A DNA stretch of 33,016 nucleotides from Isosphaeraceae bacterium (GTDB lineage: Bacteria > Planctomycetota > Planctomycetia > Isosphaerales > Isosphaeraceae). Below are positions 9,386-17,873 of the stretch, piece after piece. A program made the position numbers and the translations under genes. The notes under the pieces were generated by a model that saw nothing but the letters and a program-made list of their open reading frames with translations, was not told the DNA's origin and ran no database searches. The stretch spans positions 1-33,016 of the forward strand of contig JAJPJC010000068.1 in assembly GCA_021324445.1 (NCBI GenBank). The letters are read 5' to 3'. Within the stretch, counting starts at the first letter, position 1. Each line of letters starts with the position of its first letter.

Positions 9386-9497
9386 GACCAGAATCCCTCG
9401 CGGGTCGAGTCCCTGTCCCTGCGTGCCCACTGCACTCATCTCATCCGGCCAGGGCGCGATCGCGTCGGCGGACGAGACGGCCAGTCCGCTGATTGTA

Positions 9498-9509
9498 CTC
9501 GTCGACGAG
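9498..9509. promoter_or_regulatory. 12-bp perfect palindrome CTCGTCGACGAG
   Basis: CTCGTCGACGAG is self-complementary over all 12 bases and lies 113 bases upstream of the hydrolase start. It could be an operator half-site pair, but palindromes of this size also arise by chance in GC-rich DNA. Confidence 0.25.
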
Positions 9510-9835
9510 CGCCGGGTGAATTCGATTGCTCCAAAAGCTGGCTGCCGGAGGTGTTCTGCTCCAGAGCGGCATCGCGCGGCCATGGATCGAGTTCACCGGA
9601 TCCCGGCAAGCCGTGGCTCTGTGAGCGATCAGACGAGCGATAAACACCAGCAGACTCTTGCGGGCGACGGATCCCGTATCGACCCATCCGATCCCTGCGA
9701 GAGCGCCTTCCGAGACCCAAGGCGCAGGAGGCGCGCAACTGTTTCTGAACAGGAGATCACCACAGACCGTTGGTTCTTGCCCGGCTGCCCTCGCAAGGCC
9801 ATCGCACCCTTTCATCCGCCTGGTATTTATGCGAA

Positions 9836-9864
9836 AATTCCGGTTCGACCGGTCAACCGAATTC
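9836..9864. promoter_or_regulatory. Imperfect palindrome upstream of the ECF sigma operon
   Basis: A central GACCGGTC is flanked by CGGTT on the left and AACCG on the right, and further out by AATTC and GAATT. The whole is a near-symmetrical element broken only by single extra bases. It sits about 110 bases before the sigma factor start, in a locally AT-rich patch. It could be an operator or a hairpin in the leader; no protein partner can be named. Confidence 0.35.
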
Positions 9865-9971
9865 GAAATATCGAAGGGCCAGGATCTGGAGATCGGTTCC
9901 CGCCGCAGCCCCAGGACCCTTGACTTCGGACTGGTCCGGAGGCCTGTCCACGGGTGTTGGGGGAGTTGACG

Positions 9972-10550
9972 ATGGAGGCCGACCCGAGGGACCACCTGAC
10001 CGTCTTGCTCGATGCCGTCCGAGCCGGCCATGAGGGGGCCCCTGACCGCCTGGTCCGCGCCATCTACGGCGAGCTGAAGCGCATCGCCCGGGGCCTGATG
10101 AATCACGAGCGGCCCGGGCACACCCTCCAGCCCAGTGCCCTGGTGCACGAGGCGCTGCTGCGGCTGCTCGAGGGCGATGCCCTGGCCGACCTCCCCGACC
10201 GCCACCACTTCTTCACCGCCGCCGCCCGGGCCATGCGCCAGGTGTTGGTCGACCATGCCCGCCGCCGCGGCGCCGCCAAGCGCGGCCCCGGGCGGGCCCG
10301 CCTGCCTCTGGACGAGGCCCTCGCCGCCATCGAGGACAAAGGCCTCGACGTCATCGATCTGCACGAGGCGCTGGACCACCTGGCCGGGACGCATCCCCGC
10401 CCGGCTCAGGTCGTCGACCTGCGCTATTTCGGCGGGTTGACCGTCCCCGAAGTCGCCGAGATGCTGGGAGTCTCGGAGGCGACCGTCAAGAACGACTGGC
10501 GATTCGCCCGCGCCTGGCTCCGCGACCGGCTCGGAGGGACACTCGCATGA
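9972..10550 (+). CDS. ECF-type RNA polymerase sigma factor (TIGR02999-like)
   Basis: A 192-residue alternative sigma factor of the Sigma70_ECF type common in Planctomycetes. Region 2 contains the family's hallmark LQPSALVHEALLRLLEG and then HHFFTAAARAMRQVLVDHAR. Region 4 contains VVDLRYFGGLTVPEVAEMLG followed by the helix-turn-helix VSEATVKNDWRFARAWLRDR. The ATG at 9972, with GGGGGAG just upstream, was preferred to an in-frame GTG at 9954. The stop codon overlaps the ATG of the WD40 kinase by ATGA, so the two are made together. This family usually lacks a separate anti-sigma factor and is often next to a Ser/Thr kinase, suggesting control by phosphorylation; that link is inferred here from position only. 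Confidence 0.93.
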   Translation: MEADPRDHLTVLLDAVRAGHEGAPDRLVRAIYGELKRIARGLMNHERPGHTLQPSALVHEALLRLLEGDALADLPDRHHFFTAAARAMRQVLVDHARRRGAAKRGPGRARLPLDEALAAIEDKGLDVIDLHEALDHLAGTHPRPAQVVDLRYFGGLTVPEVAEMLGVSEATVKNDWRFARAWLRDRLGGTLA

Positions 10551-13500
10551 ATGCCGATCGCGACCAGCGGCTCTATGAAGTCTTCCAGACGGTCCACGTG
10601 CGTGACCCGGCCGAGCGCGTGACTCTCCTGGACCAGCTCTGTGCCGGCGACCCCGAGCTGCGCACCGCGGTCGAACGTCTGCTGGCCCACGACGCGGAGG
10701 CCGAGCGGGACCGGTTCCTGATGCCCTCGACCCTGTCGGGCCAGGGCGAACCGGGTGGGCGGTCCCCCCTGCTCGGCCTGCGCGGCCTGGACGTTCAGAT
10801 CCGCTGCCCGCACTGTCACAACCCGATCGAATTGGTCGGCCTGCCCGCCGGCGAGGTCGTCTGCCCCGCGTGCGGCTCGACCTTCCGGCTGGAATTGGGA
10901 TCGACCACGAGCCGGAGCCGGCGCGGAGGGCAGCGGCGGCTGGGCCGCTTCGAGCTGATCGAATCCGTCGGCGTGGGGGCTTTCGGCACGGTCTACAAGG
11001 CCCGCGACCCGAGCCTGGACCGCATCGTCGCCATCAAGGTCCCCGGCGCCGGCAACCTGGCCACGGAGGAGGACCGGGACCGGTTCCTCCGCGAGGCCCG
11101 CAGCGTGGCCCAGTTGCGGCACCCGGGGATCGTGTCGGTGCACGAGGTGGGGCAGCATGAGGATCTGCCCTTCCTGGTGAGCGATTTCGTCCGCGGGGTG
11201 ACTCTCTCAGACCTGCTGACGGCCCGGCGGCCGAGCTTCCGCGAGGCCGCCTCCCTGGTGGCCGAGGTCGCCGACGCGTTGCAGTATGCTCATGAACACG
11301 GGGTGATCCATCGCGACGTCAAGCCGTCGAACATCCTGCTGGACGACGCGGGCCGGCCCCACCTGATGGACTTCGGCCTGGCCAAGCGCGACGCCGGCGA
11401 GGTGACCATGACGCTCGACGGCCAGGTGCTGGGGACGCCGGCCTACATGAGCCCCGAGCAGGCCCGGGGCGAGGGGCACCGGGTGGATGGCCGCAGCGAC
11501 GTCTACAGCCTGGGGGTGATCCTCTACGAGCTGCTGACCGGCGAGCTGCCGTTCCGGGGCAATACGCGGATGCTCCTGCACCAGGTGCTGCACGACGAGC
11601 CGAAGCCGCCGCGCCGGCTCCACGACCGAATCCCCCGGGACCTGGAGACGATCTGCCTCAAGGCGATGGCCAAGGAGCCGGACCAGCGGTACGCCACGGC
11701 GCAGGATTTGGCGCAGGACCTGCGGCGCCATCTCGCGAACCAGCCCATCGCGGCCCGGCCGGTGGGGCCGCCGGAGCGGCTCTGGCGGTGGTGCCGGCGG
11801 AACAGGGCGGTGGCGGGGCTCATCGCCACGGTTTTCCTCCTGCTCTCCGCGGTGGCCGGCGTCGCGTCGGTCGGCTATCTGCGCGAGGCCGCCGAGCGCG
11901 CCAAGGCCGAGCGGCACCGCGTGGCCGCCGAAGCGGCCGAGGTTCAAACCAAGGGCGAGGCCGACCGGGCCCTGGCGGCCGAGGCCAGGGCGGAAGCGGA
12001 GGCCGATCGCGCCCGCACGGCGGAGCGGGAGATGTTGCGGCAATGGTACGCGGCCAGCATCAACCTGATGCAGCCGGCCTGGGACGCCGGCCAGGTGGGC
12101 CGACTGCGGGAGTTGCTCGCGGCGACGGAGGCGTATCCCGACCGCGGCTTCGAGTGGGCCTACTGGCAGCGGCTCAGCCACCTGGAGCAGCACACCCTCA
12201 TGGGCCACCGCGCCGGGGTCCGCTCGGTGGCCTGGTCGCCCGACGGCCGGCGGCTGGCCACGGCCAGTCGGGACATGACGGCGCGGGTCTGGGACGCCGC
12301 CACCGGGCGCGAGCTCCTGGCTCTCAAGGGTCATGTGAGCGGAGTCCTTGCCGTGGCCTGGTCGCCCGAGGGCCTGCGCCTGGCCACGGGGAGCGCGGAT
12401 GGGACGGCGAAGGTCTGGCCCGCCGCGGGCGGCCGGGAGTTGCTCACGCTCCAGGGGCATGCCGGCCCCGTCGTCTGCGTGGCCTGGTCGCGCGACGGCC
12501 GGCGGCTGGCCACAGCGAGCCAGGACGGGACGGCGCGGGCCTGGGACGTCGTCACCGGGTGCCAGCTCCACGCCCTGAAGAGCCACGCGGGCCTGGTCCA
12601 TTGCGTGGCCTGGTCGCCCGATGGCCAGCAGCTCGCCACGGGCGGCAGGGACAGGACGCCCCGGGTCTGGGACGCTGCCACCGGGCGCGAGCTTCGTGAG
12701 CTGAGCAGCCATGCCAGCGAGGTGTGGTCCCTGGCCTGGTCACCCGACGGCCATCGGCTGGCGACGGGGAGTGATGATGCCACGGCCAAGGTGTGGGACC
12801 TCGCCGCTGGGTGTGAGTTGCGCACACTCAAGGGGCATTCCAGCCGGGTCACGACCGTGGCCTGGTCGCAGGATGGGAAGCGCCTGGCCACGGGGAGTCA
12901 CGACGGGACCGCGAAGGTGTGGGACCCCGCCGGCGGGAGTCAGGACCTGACCCTCAAGGGGCATGTGTACGCGGTGAACTCCATCTGCTGGTCGCCCGAC
13001 GGGAGGAGGCTGGCGACGGGGAGCGACGACGGCACGGTGAAGGAGTGGGACGCCGTCGCCGGCCGCGAGATGGTGCCACTCAGGGGACCTGCGAGCGGGA
13101 CCTTCTCCACGGCCTGGTCGCGGGATGGGAAGCGGCTGGCGGCGGGGAGTTTCGATGGCTCGGCGCGCGTGTGGGACGCCGCCGACGGCCGGGAGTTGCT
13201 GGCGCTCAAGGGACATACCAGCCGGGTCATGACTGTGGCCTGGTCGCCGGACGGGAAGCGGCTCGCCACCGGGAGTGGGGACTGGCTCGCTAAGGTGTGG
13301 GACCTCGCCACTGGCGGCGTGGCCCTCGTACTCAAAGGGCATACGGACGAGGTCTGGTCCCTGGCCTGGTCGCCCGACGGCCGGCGGCTGGCGACGGCGG
13401 GTTGGGACCGGACGGCGCGAATCTGGGACGCCGCCACAGGTCGGCAACTCTTCCCCTTGGAGGGGCAAACCGATGCGGTGTTGTCCATCGCCTGGTCGCC

Positions 13501-14545
13501 CGACGGCCGGCGGCTGGCCACGGGGGGTCGGGACCGGACGGCACGGGTCTGGGACGCCGCCACAGGTCGGCAACTCCACGCCCTCAAGGGCCATGCCGCT
13601 GAGGTCTGGTCCGTGGCCTGGTCGCCCGACGGGATGCACCTGGCAACCGGCAGTCGGGACGGCACGGCGATGGTCTGGGCCGCGGCTGGCGGCCGCCAAC
13701 CGCTGCCCCTGAAGGGGCATGCCGGTGGGATCCTCTCCGTGGCCTGGTCGCCCGACGGTCGGCGGCTGGCCACGGGGAGCTGGGACCGGACGGCGAAGGT
13801 GTGGGACGCGGCCGATGGCCGGGAATTGCTCACCCTCAACGGGCAAGGGGGCCGGGTGAATGCGGTGGCCTGGTCGCCCGACGGCCGGCGGCTGGCCACG
13901 GGGAGTGGGGACGGGACGACGCGCCTGTGGGATGCGGCCGACAGCGAGACGCTCGAGCGCTGGGCTGGCCAGGACCGCGCCGTGGTCGACCTGCTGGCCC
14001 GCATCGCCTTCCGCGGGTCCGGGGCGCAGGGATTCCTCCAGGACTGGCTCTTGTTGCTGCCCCTGCCGCTGGCTCCCGGAGAGCTCGGCGCGCAGGGACT
14101 GGACCGGCAGCAGCTCGCCAACGAGGCGGGCCTGCGGCCCAGGGCCGGGGAGCGTGCCCCGGCCGGTGGGGAGCTCGTCTGGCGGGAGCATCGCGCGCCG
14201 GAGGCGGTCCTGGACTTCAACGCGGTGCTGGGACGGGCGACCGAGCTGAGCGTGGCCTACGCGGTCTGCTACATCGAGAGCGACCGCGCGCGCGACGGCC
14301 TGTGGGTGCAGGTGGGCAGCGATGACCAGGCGAAGGTGTATCTCAACGGCCGGGCGATCTACCAGTGCCGCGTACCCCGCTCGCTGGAGGCGCTGGACAC
14401 CGCCGGCCCGGTCGCGCTGGAGCCGGGGACCAACGTGCTGGTGCTCAAGGTGGTGAATGAAGGATGGAGCTGGGAAGGTTGTGCGCGGCTGGTGGACCAG
14501 GAGGGCCGGCCTGCCGAGGGCATCCGCGTGAAGTTGACGCCCTGA
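10547..14545 (+). CDS. Zinc-ribbon Ser/Thr protein kinase with transmembrane segment and 14 WD40 repeats
   Basis: A 1332-residue membrane kinase. A zinc ribbon (CPHC at Cys87/Cys90, CPAC at Cys106/Cys109) precedes the kinase domain at about 135-405: glycine loop GVGAFG (142-147), Lys164 in VAIKV, HRDVKPSN with Asp257, DFG Asp275, and GTPAYMSPEQ. All catalytic motifs are intact. A single membrane helix at about 421-443 is followed by an Ala/Glu/Arg-rich coiled coil to about 510. Residues 549-1136 are fourteen WD40 repeats of exactly 42 residues, enough for two seven-bladed propellers. A C-terminal domain of about 195 residues ends with a beta-sandwich-like stretch (VQVGSDDQAKVYLNGRAIYQ). It overlaps the ECF sigma gene by four bases. 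The propellers would lie on the opposite membrane face from the kinase if the single helix is real. Confidence 0.95.
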   Translation: MNADRDQRLYEVFQTVHVRDPAERVTLLDQLCAGDPELRTAVERLLAHDAEAERDRFLMPSTLSGQGEPGGRSPLLGLRGLDVQIRCPHCHNPIELVGLPAGEVVCPACGSTFRLELGSTTSRSRRGGQRRLGRFELIESVGVGAFGTVYKARDPSLDRIVAIKVPGAGNLATEEDRDRFLREARSVAQLRHPGIVSVHEVGQHEDLPFLVSDFVRGVTLSDLLTARRPSFREAASLVAEVADALQYAHEHGVIHRDVKPSNILLDDAGRPHLMDFGLAKRDAGEVTMTLDGQVLGTPAYMSPEQARGEGHRVDGRSDVYSLGVILYELLTGELPFRGNTRMLLHQVLHDEPKPPRRLHDRIPRDLETICLKAMAKEPDQRYATAQDLAQDLRRHLANQPIAARPVGPPERLWRWCRRNRAVAGLIATVFLLLSAVAGVASVGYLREAAERAKAERHRVAAEAAEVQTKGEADRALAAEARAEAEADRARTAEREMLRQWYAASINLMQPAWDAGQVGRLRELLAATEAYPDRGFEWAYWQRLSHLEQHTLMGHRAGVRSVAWSPDGRRLATASRDMTARVWDAATGRELLALKGHVSGVLAVAWSPEGLRLATGSADGTAKVWPAAGGRELLTLQGHAGPVVCVAWSRDGRRLATASQDGTARAWDVVTGCQLHALKSHAGLVHCVAWSPDGQQLATGGRDRTPRVWDAATGRELRELSSHASEVWSLAWSPDGHRLATGSDDATAKVWDLAAGCELRTLKGHSSRVTTVAWSQDGKRLATGSHDGTAKVWDPAGGSQDLTLKGHVYAVNSICWSPDGRRLATGSDDGTVKEWDAVAGREMVPLRGPASGTFSTAWSRDGKRLAAGSFDGSARVWDAADGRELLALKGHTSRVMTVAWSPDGKRLATGSGDWLAKVWDLATGGVALVLKGHTDEVWSLAWSPDGRRLATAGWDRTARIWDAATGRQLFPLEGQTDAVLSIAWSPDGRRLATGGRDRTARVWDAATGRQLHALKGHAAEVWSVAWSPDGMHLATGSRDGTAMVWAAAGGRQPLPLKGHAGGILSVAWSPDGRRLATGSWDRTAKVWDAADGRELLTLNGQGGRVNAVAWSPDGRRLATGSGDGTTRLWDAADSETLERWAGQDRAVVDLLARIAFRGSGAQGFLQDWLLLLPLPLAPGELGAQGLDRQQLANEAGLRPRAGERAPAGGELVWREHRAPEAVLDFNAVLGRATELSVAYAVCYIESDRARDGLWVQVGSDDQAKVYLNGRAIYQCRVPRSLEALDTAGPVALEPGTNVLVLKVVNEGWSWEGCARLVDQEGRPAEGIRVKLTP
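12191..13954 (+). repeat. 14 tandem 126-bp WD40-encoding units
   Basis: The WD40 part of the kinase gene is an uninterrupted array of 14 units of exactly 126 bp (42 codons), with no length variation. Each unit carries AWSPDG (or SRDG, SQDG, SPEG), LATGS-type and VWD-type landmarks. Several units share long identical DNA runs; for example units 10 and 11 share the stretch encoding WDAATGRQL. This points to recent duplication or gene conversion inside the array. Confidence 0.93.
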
Positions 14546-14613
14546 GCGGTTCGAATCCAGGACGTAGAGATGAATTCTTATTTTCGCCCATCGCGGTGAA
14601 GGAGCCAGGGATC

Positions 14614-17600
14614 ATGACGTTTCGGCGCGGCTGCGTCCTGAGGTGGAACAGATTCCGAGTGATCGCGGTGGTCTTCGTCCTGGTCGCGCAGCCGGGTGGT
14701 CTGGTGGCCGCCGCAGGTGCGCCGCCCGAGCCGGCCCGGCCCGGGGCGAGCACCCCCGCCCCGCCGCGAGAGGCGGTGCAGCGGATGACCCTGCCGAAGG
14801 GGTTCCGCGCGACGCTCTGCGCCGCCGAGCCCGATGTCGTGCAGCCCATCGCCATGACCATCGATCCCAGGGGGCGGCTGTGGGTGGTCGAGAATTACTC
14901 CTATCCGATCTGGCTGGGCGGGCCCCGCGGCAAGGACCGGATCCTGATCTTCGAGGACGCCGACGGCGACGGCCGGTTCGAGCGCCGCAAGGTCTTCACC
15001 GACCAGGGGACGAACTACACCGGCATCGAGCTGGGTTTCGGGGGAGTCTGGGTCTGTGCCACCCCGAACCTGCTCTTCTTCCCCGACCGCGACGGCGACG
15101 ACCGGCCCGACGGCCCGCCGGTCGTCAAGCTCGACGGCTGGAACATCCAGGCTCAGCATAACCTGTTCAACGCCCTGCGATGGGGTCCCGATGGCTGGCT
15201 CTGGGGCTGCCATGGCATCCTGGCGACGGCGATGGTGGGCAAGCCGGGCACGCCGCCGCAAGGGCGCGTCCCGATGAATTGCGGCGTCTGGCGCTATCAC
15301 CCGACCCGCGAGGTCTTCGAGGTCGTCGCCCACGGCACGACCAACCCCTGGGGACTGGACTTCGACGACTTCGGCGAGGCCTTCATCACCAACTGTGTGA
15401 TCGCCCACTTGTTCCGCGTGATCCCCGGCTCCCACTTCCAGCGCATGTACGGCAACGACTTCAACCCATTCCTTTATGACTTGATGGCGAGCTGCGCCGA
15501 TCACCTCCACTGGGCCGGCGGGCGCTGGCAGGACGCGCGCGAGGGCCACACCGAGCACAGCGCCTTCGGCGGCGGTCACGCCCACGTCGGCGGCATGATT
15601 TACCTGGCCGACAACTGGCCGGCGGCCTACCGCAACACGATCTTCACCTGCAACATCCACGGCCACCGCGTGAACAACGATCGCTTCGAGCGGATCGAGG
15701 ACGGGGCTCGGATCGTGGCCCGGCACAGCCCGGACTTCCTCCTTTCGGCCGACCCGTGGTTCCGCGGGCTGGAGCTGAAGTACGGGCCCGACGGCGGCGT
15801 CTACCTCACCGACTGGTCCGATACCGGCGAGTGCCACGAGATCGACGCCGACAACGCGCACCGGGAGAACGGCCGGATCTTCAAGATCACCTACGGCGAC
15901 GTTCGTCCGGTGACGGTCGACCTGACCCGGCAGACCGACCAGGAGCTCGCGCGACTGCAGCTCCATCCCAACGAGTGGTACGTCCGCACGGCCCGCCGGC
16001 TGCTCCAGGACCGGGCCGCCGCCGGGAAGGACCTGGCTGACGCCCAGGGCGTGCTCCGTGAGATCCTCGCCACCCAGCCCGATGCGGGCCGCAAGCTCCG
16101 CGCGATCTGGACGCTGTTCGTCACCGGCGGCCTGGCCGAAACCGACCGGCTGGCCCTGCTCGAAGACCCCAGCCCGCAAGTCCGCGCCTGGGCCGTTCGG
16201 TTGCTGGTCGACGACGGCCGTCCGTCCGCTGAGGCCGTCAGCCGGCTCTCGGAGATGGCCGGCGCCGGTGACACGGCGCGCATCAGCCGTCGATTCGAGC
16301 GCAGCCCGCTGGTCCGGCTCTACCTGGGCTCGGCGATGCAGCGCGTCCCGGTGGACCAGCGCTGGCCGATGGCCGAGGCCCTGGCCAGCCATGGGGACTA
16401 TGCCTCCGACCCCAATCATGCGCTCCTGGTCTGGTACGGCCTGGAGCCGCTGGTCGCGCGCGATCGCGACCGGGCCGTCGCCCTGCTGGGGCGATGCCCG
16501 AGTTTGACCGTCTGCCGGTTCGTGGCGCGTCGCCTGGTTGCCGCGGATGCCGACGCGGGCCTGGCGGCCCTCCTGCCAGTACTCCAGGGCCGGCCCGAGT
16601 CGTACCCCTCCTTTCACCGTGATGTGCTCGGGGGCATCCTCGAAGCCTTGCTGGGTCGCAAGCGCGCGGCGATGCCGCCGCGATGGCCGACGACCTTCGC
16701 CTGGTTGACCGAGCGGGACGACACGGACGTCCGGGCCAAGGCCGCCGCGCTGGGACTGGTCTTCGGCGATCCCAGGGCTGAGGCCAGCCTGCGCGCGGTC
16801 GTCGCGGACCGCGCGAACTCCACGGACTCCCGCCGATTCGCGCTCCAGTGCCTGGTCGAGCGCCGCGCCGACGGGCTGGCCCCGCTCCTCTTCACCCTGC
16901 TGGACGACCCGGACCTGCGCGCACCGGCCATCCGCGCGCTGGCGGCATCCCACGACCCGGCGACGCCTGGATCGGTCCTCCGCCGATATCCGGCGCTCAG
17001 CTCCTCCGAGCGGGACGATGCGATCGCCACCCTGGCCTCGCGACCCGCCTGGGCGATGGCCTTGCTGGACGCCGTCGCCAAGGGGACCGTGCCCCGCCGC
17101 GACCTGAATACGACGGTCGCCCGGCAGATCCTCGCATTCCGGGCCCCGAACCTGACCACGGCGCTGGAACGGACCTGGGGCACGCTCCGGCCGACGGCCG
17201 GAGACAAGACCCGGTTGATCGCCAAGTACAAGGGAATCCTGGCATCCGCGGCCTTGCCGGCCCCCGACCCCGACCGCGGCCGTGCCCTCTTCGGCCGCAT
17301 CTGCGCCCAGTGCCACCGTCTCTTCGGTCAAGGGGGCGACATCGGGCCCGACCTCACCGGCTCCGACCGGGCCAATCCCGACTACATCCTGGAGAATGTG
17401 CTGGACCCCAACGCCAGCGTCGGCCGGGATTACACGGTCACCACCGTGGCCACCCGCGACGGCCGGCTCATTTCCGGCATCCTCCGCGACCAGACCCCGG
17501 CCGCCCTGGTGATCCAGACCCCTTCCGAGCGAATCAACGTGTCGCGCGAGGACGTCGAGGAGGTCAAAGGCACGAATCTCTCGATGATGCCGGAGGGCCA

Positions 17601-17709
17601 GCTCGACCCGCTCTCGCCCGAGGAGGTCCGCGACCTGTTCGCCTACCTGGCAACGACCCAGCCGGCCCCGAGCCGCAACGGCACGCCCCCCGCGGATGCG
17701 CGCCGGTAG
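14614..17709 (+). CDS. PVC-type membrane-bound dehydrogenase with C-terminal cytochrome c-like haem domain
   Basis: A 1031-residue secreted or membrane-attached protein. Residues 1-35 are a signal peptide (hydrophobic core VIAVVFVLVAQPGGLVAAAG). Residues about 50-440 match the beta-propeller dehydrogenase domain found in Planctomycetes and Verrucomicrobia (TIGR02604-like): MTLPKGFRATLCAAEPDVVQ, GRLWVVENYSYP, LKYGPDGGVYLTDWSD and ENGRIFKITYGD. The middle (about 460-850) is HEAT-like helical repeats. The C-terminus is a CxxCH haem domain (TIGR02603-like) with Cys897, Cys900 and His901 in CAQCHRLFGQGGDIGPDLTG, ending with an LSPEEVRDLFAYLATTQ helix. The start at 14614 has GGAG 9 bases upstream; the longer open frame from 14464 lies inside the kinase gene. 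It follows the kinase after 68 bases and may share its transcript. It probably oxidises a sugar or alcohol, substrate unknown. Confidence 0.92.
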   Translation: MTFRRGCVLRWNRFRVIAVVFVLVAQPGGLVAAAGAPPEPARPGASTPAPPREAVQRMTLPKGFRATLCAAEPDVVQPIAMTIDPRGRLWVVENYSYPIWLGGPRGKDRILIFEDADGDGRFERRKVFTDQGTNYTGIELGFGGVWVCATPNLLFFPDRDGDDRPDGPPVVKLDGWNIQAQHNLFNALRWGPDGWLWGCHGILATAMVGKPGTPPQGRVPMNCGVWRYHPTREVFEVVAHGTTNPWGLDFDDFGEAFITNCVIAHLFRVIPGSHFQRMYGNDFNPFLYDLMASCADHLHWAGGRWQDAREGHTEHSAFGGGHAHVGGMIYLADNWPAAYRNTIFTCNIHGHRVNNDRFERIEDGARIVARHSPDFLLSADPWFRGLELKYGPDGGVYLTDWSDTGECHEIDADNAHRENGRIFKITYGDVRPVTVDLTRQTDQELARLQLHPNEWYVRTARRLLQDRAAAGKDLADAQGVLREILATQPDAGRKLRAIWTLFVTGGLAETDRLALLEDPSPQVRAWAVRLLVDDGRPSAEAVSRLSEMAGAGDTARISRRFERSPLVRLYLGSAMQRVPVDQRWPMAEALASHGDYASDPNHALLVWYGLEPLVARDRDRAVALLGRCPSLTVCRFVARRLVAADADAGLAALLPVLQGRPESYPSFHRDVLGGILEALLGRKRAAMPPRWPTTFAWLTERDDTDVRAKAAALGLVFGDPRAEASLRAVVADRANSTDSRRFALQCLVERRADGLAPLLFTLLDDPDLRAPAIRALAASHDPATPGSVLRRYPALSSSERDDAIATLASRPAWAMALLDAVAKGTVPRRDLNTTVARQILAFRAPNLTTALERTWGTLRPTAGDKTRLIAKYKGILASAALPAPDPDRGRALFGRICAQCHRLFGQGGDIGPDLTGSDRANPDYILENVLDPNASVGRDYTVTTVATRDGRLISGILRDQTPAALVIQTPSERINVSREDVEEVKGTNLSMMPEGQLDPLSPEEVRDLFAYLATTQPAPSRNGTPPADARR

Positions 17710-17873
17710 GCGAATCGCCGGCGCGTCGCGCCGAACCAGCTTCACGGCCGCCATCACCTCCCATCCCCGCCCGGTCGCCGCCGGGAGTTCGGGATTTGTG
17801 TGGTAGACTTGCCGTGAGCCCGAATGGCGCACGACCAGCCTGCAGACTCGGCAACTTCGAGAGGACAACCCTG

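Larger units (their letters stand above)
9386..9971. other. 586-bp divergent intergenic region
   Basis: The region between the minus-strand hydrolase start and the plus-strand sigma factor start must hold the promoters of both. I see no convincing gene: open frames crossing it have no ribosome site and Arg/Pro/Ser-rich translations typical of shadow frames. No tRNA-like fold was recognised. It contains a 12-bp perfect palindrome (9498-9509) and a longer imperfect palindrome (9836-9864), listed separately. The sequence around 9825-9875 is locally AT-richer than its flanks, which would suit a promoter for the sigma operon, but no clear -35/-10 pair could be assigned. Confidence 0.6.

Noticed and set aside
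9441..9953. Possible gene in the 586-bp divergent region (open frames on both strands)
   Set aside because: No start with a ribosome site, no recognisable domain, and an amino-acid make-up typical of shadow frames.
12191..13954. Regular 126-bp repeats as a possible CRISPR or satellite array
   Set aside because: The period is a multiple of three, the frame is open throughout and each unit encodes a WD40 repeat, so this is a coding repeat.
11207..14220. Minus-strand repetitive open frames opposite the WD40 array
   Set aside because: Their repeats simply mirror the 126-bp units of the kinase gene; no ribosome site or independent domain.
14548..14560. GGTTCGAATCC as the T-loop of a tRNA
   Set aside because: The upstream sequence is the end of the kinase coding region and gives no acceptor, D or anticodon stems. 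The motif is isolated.
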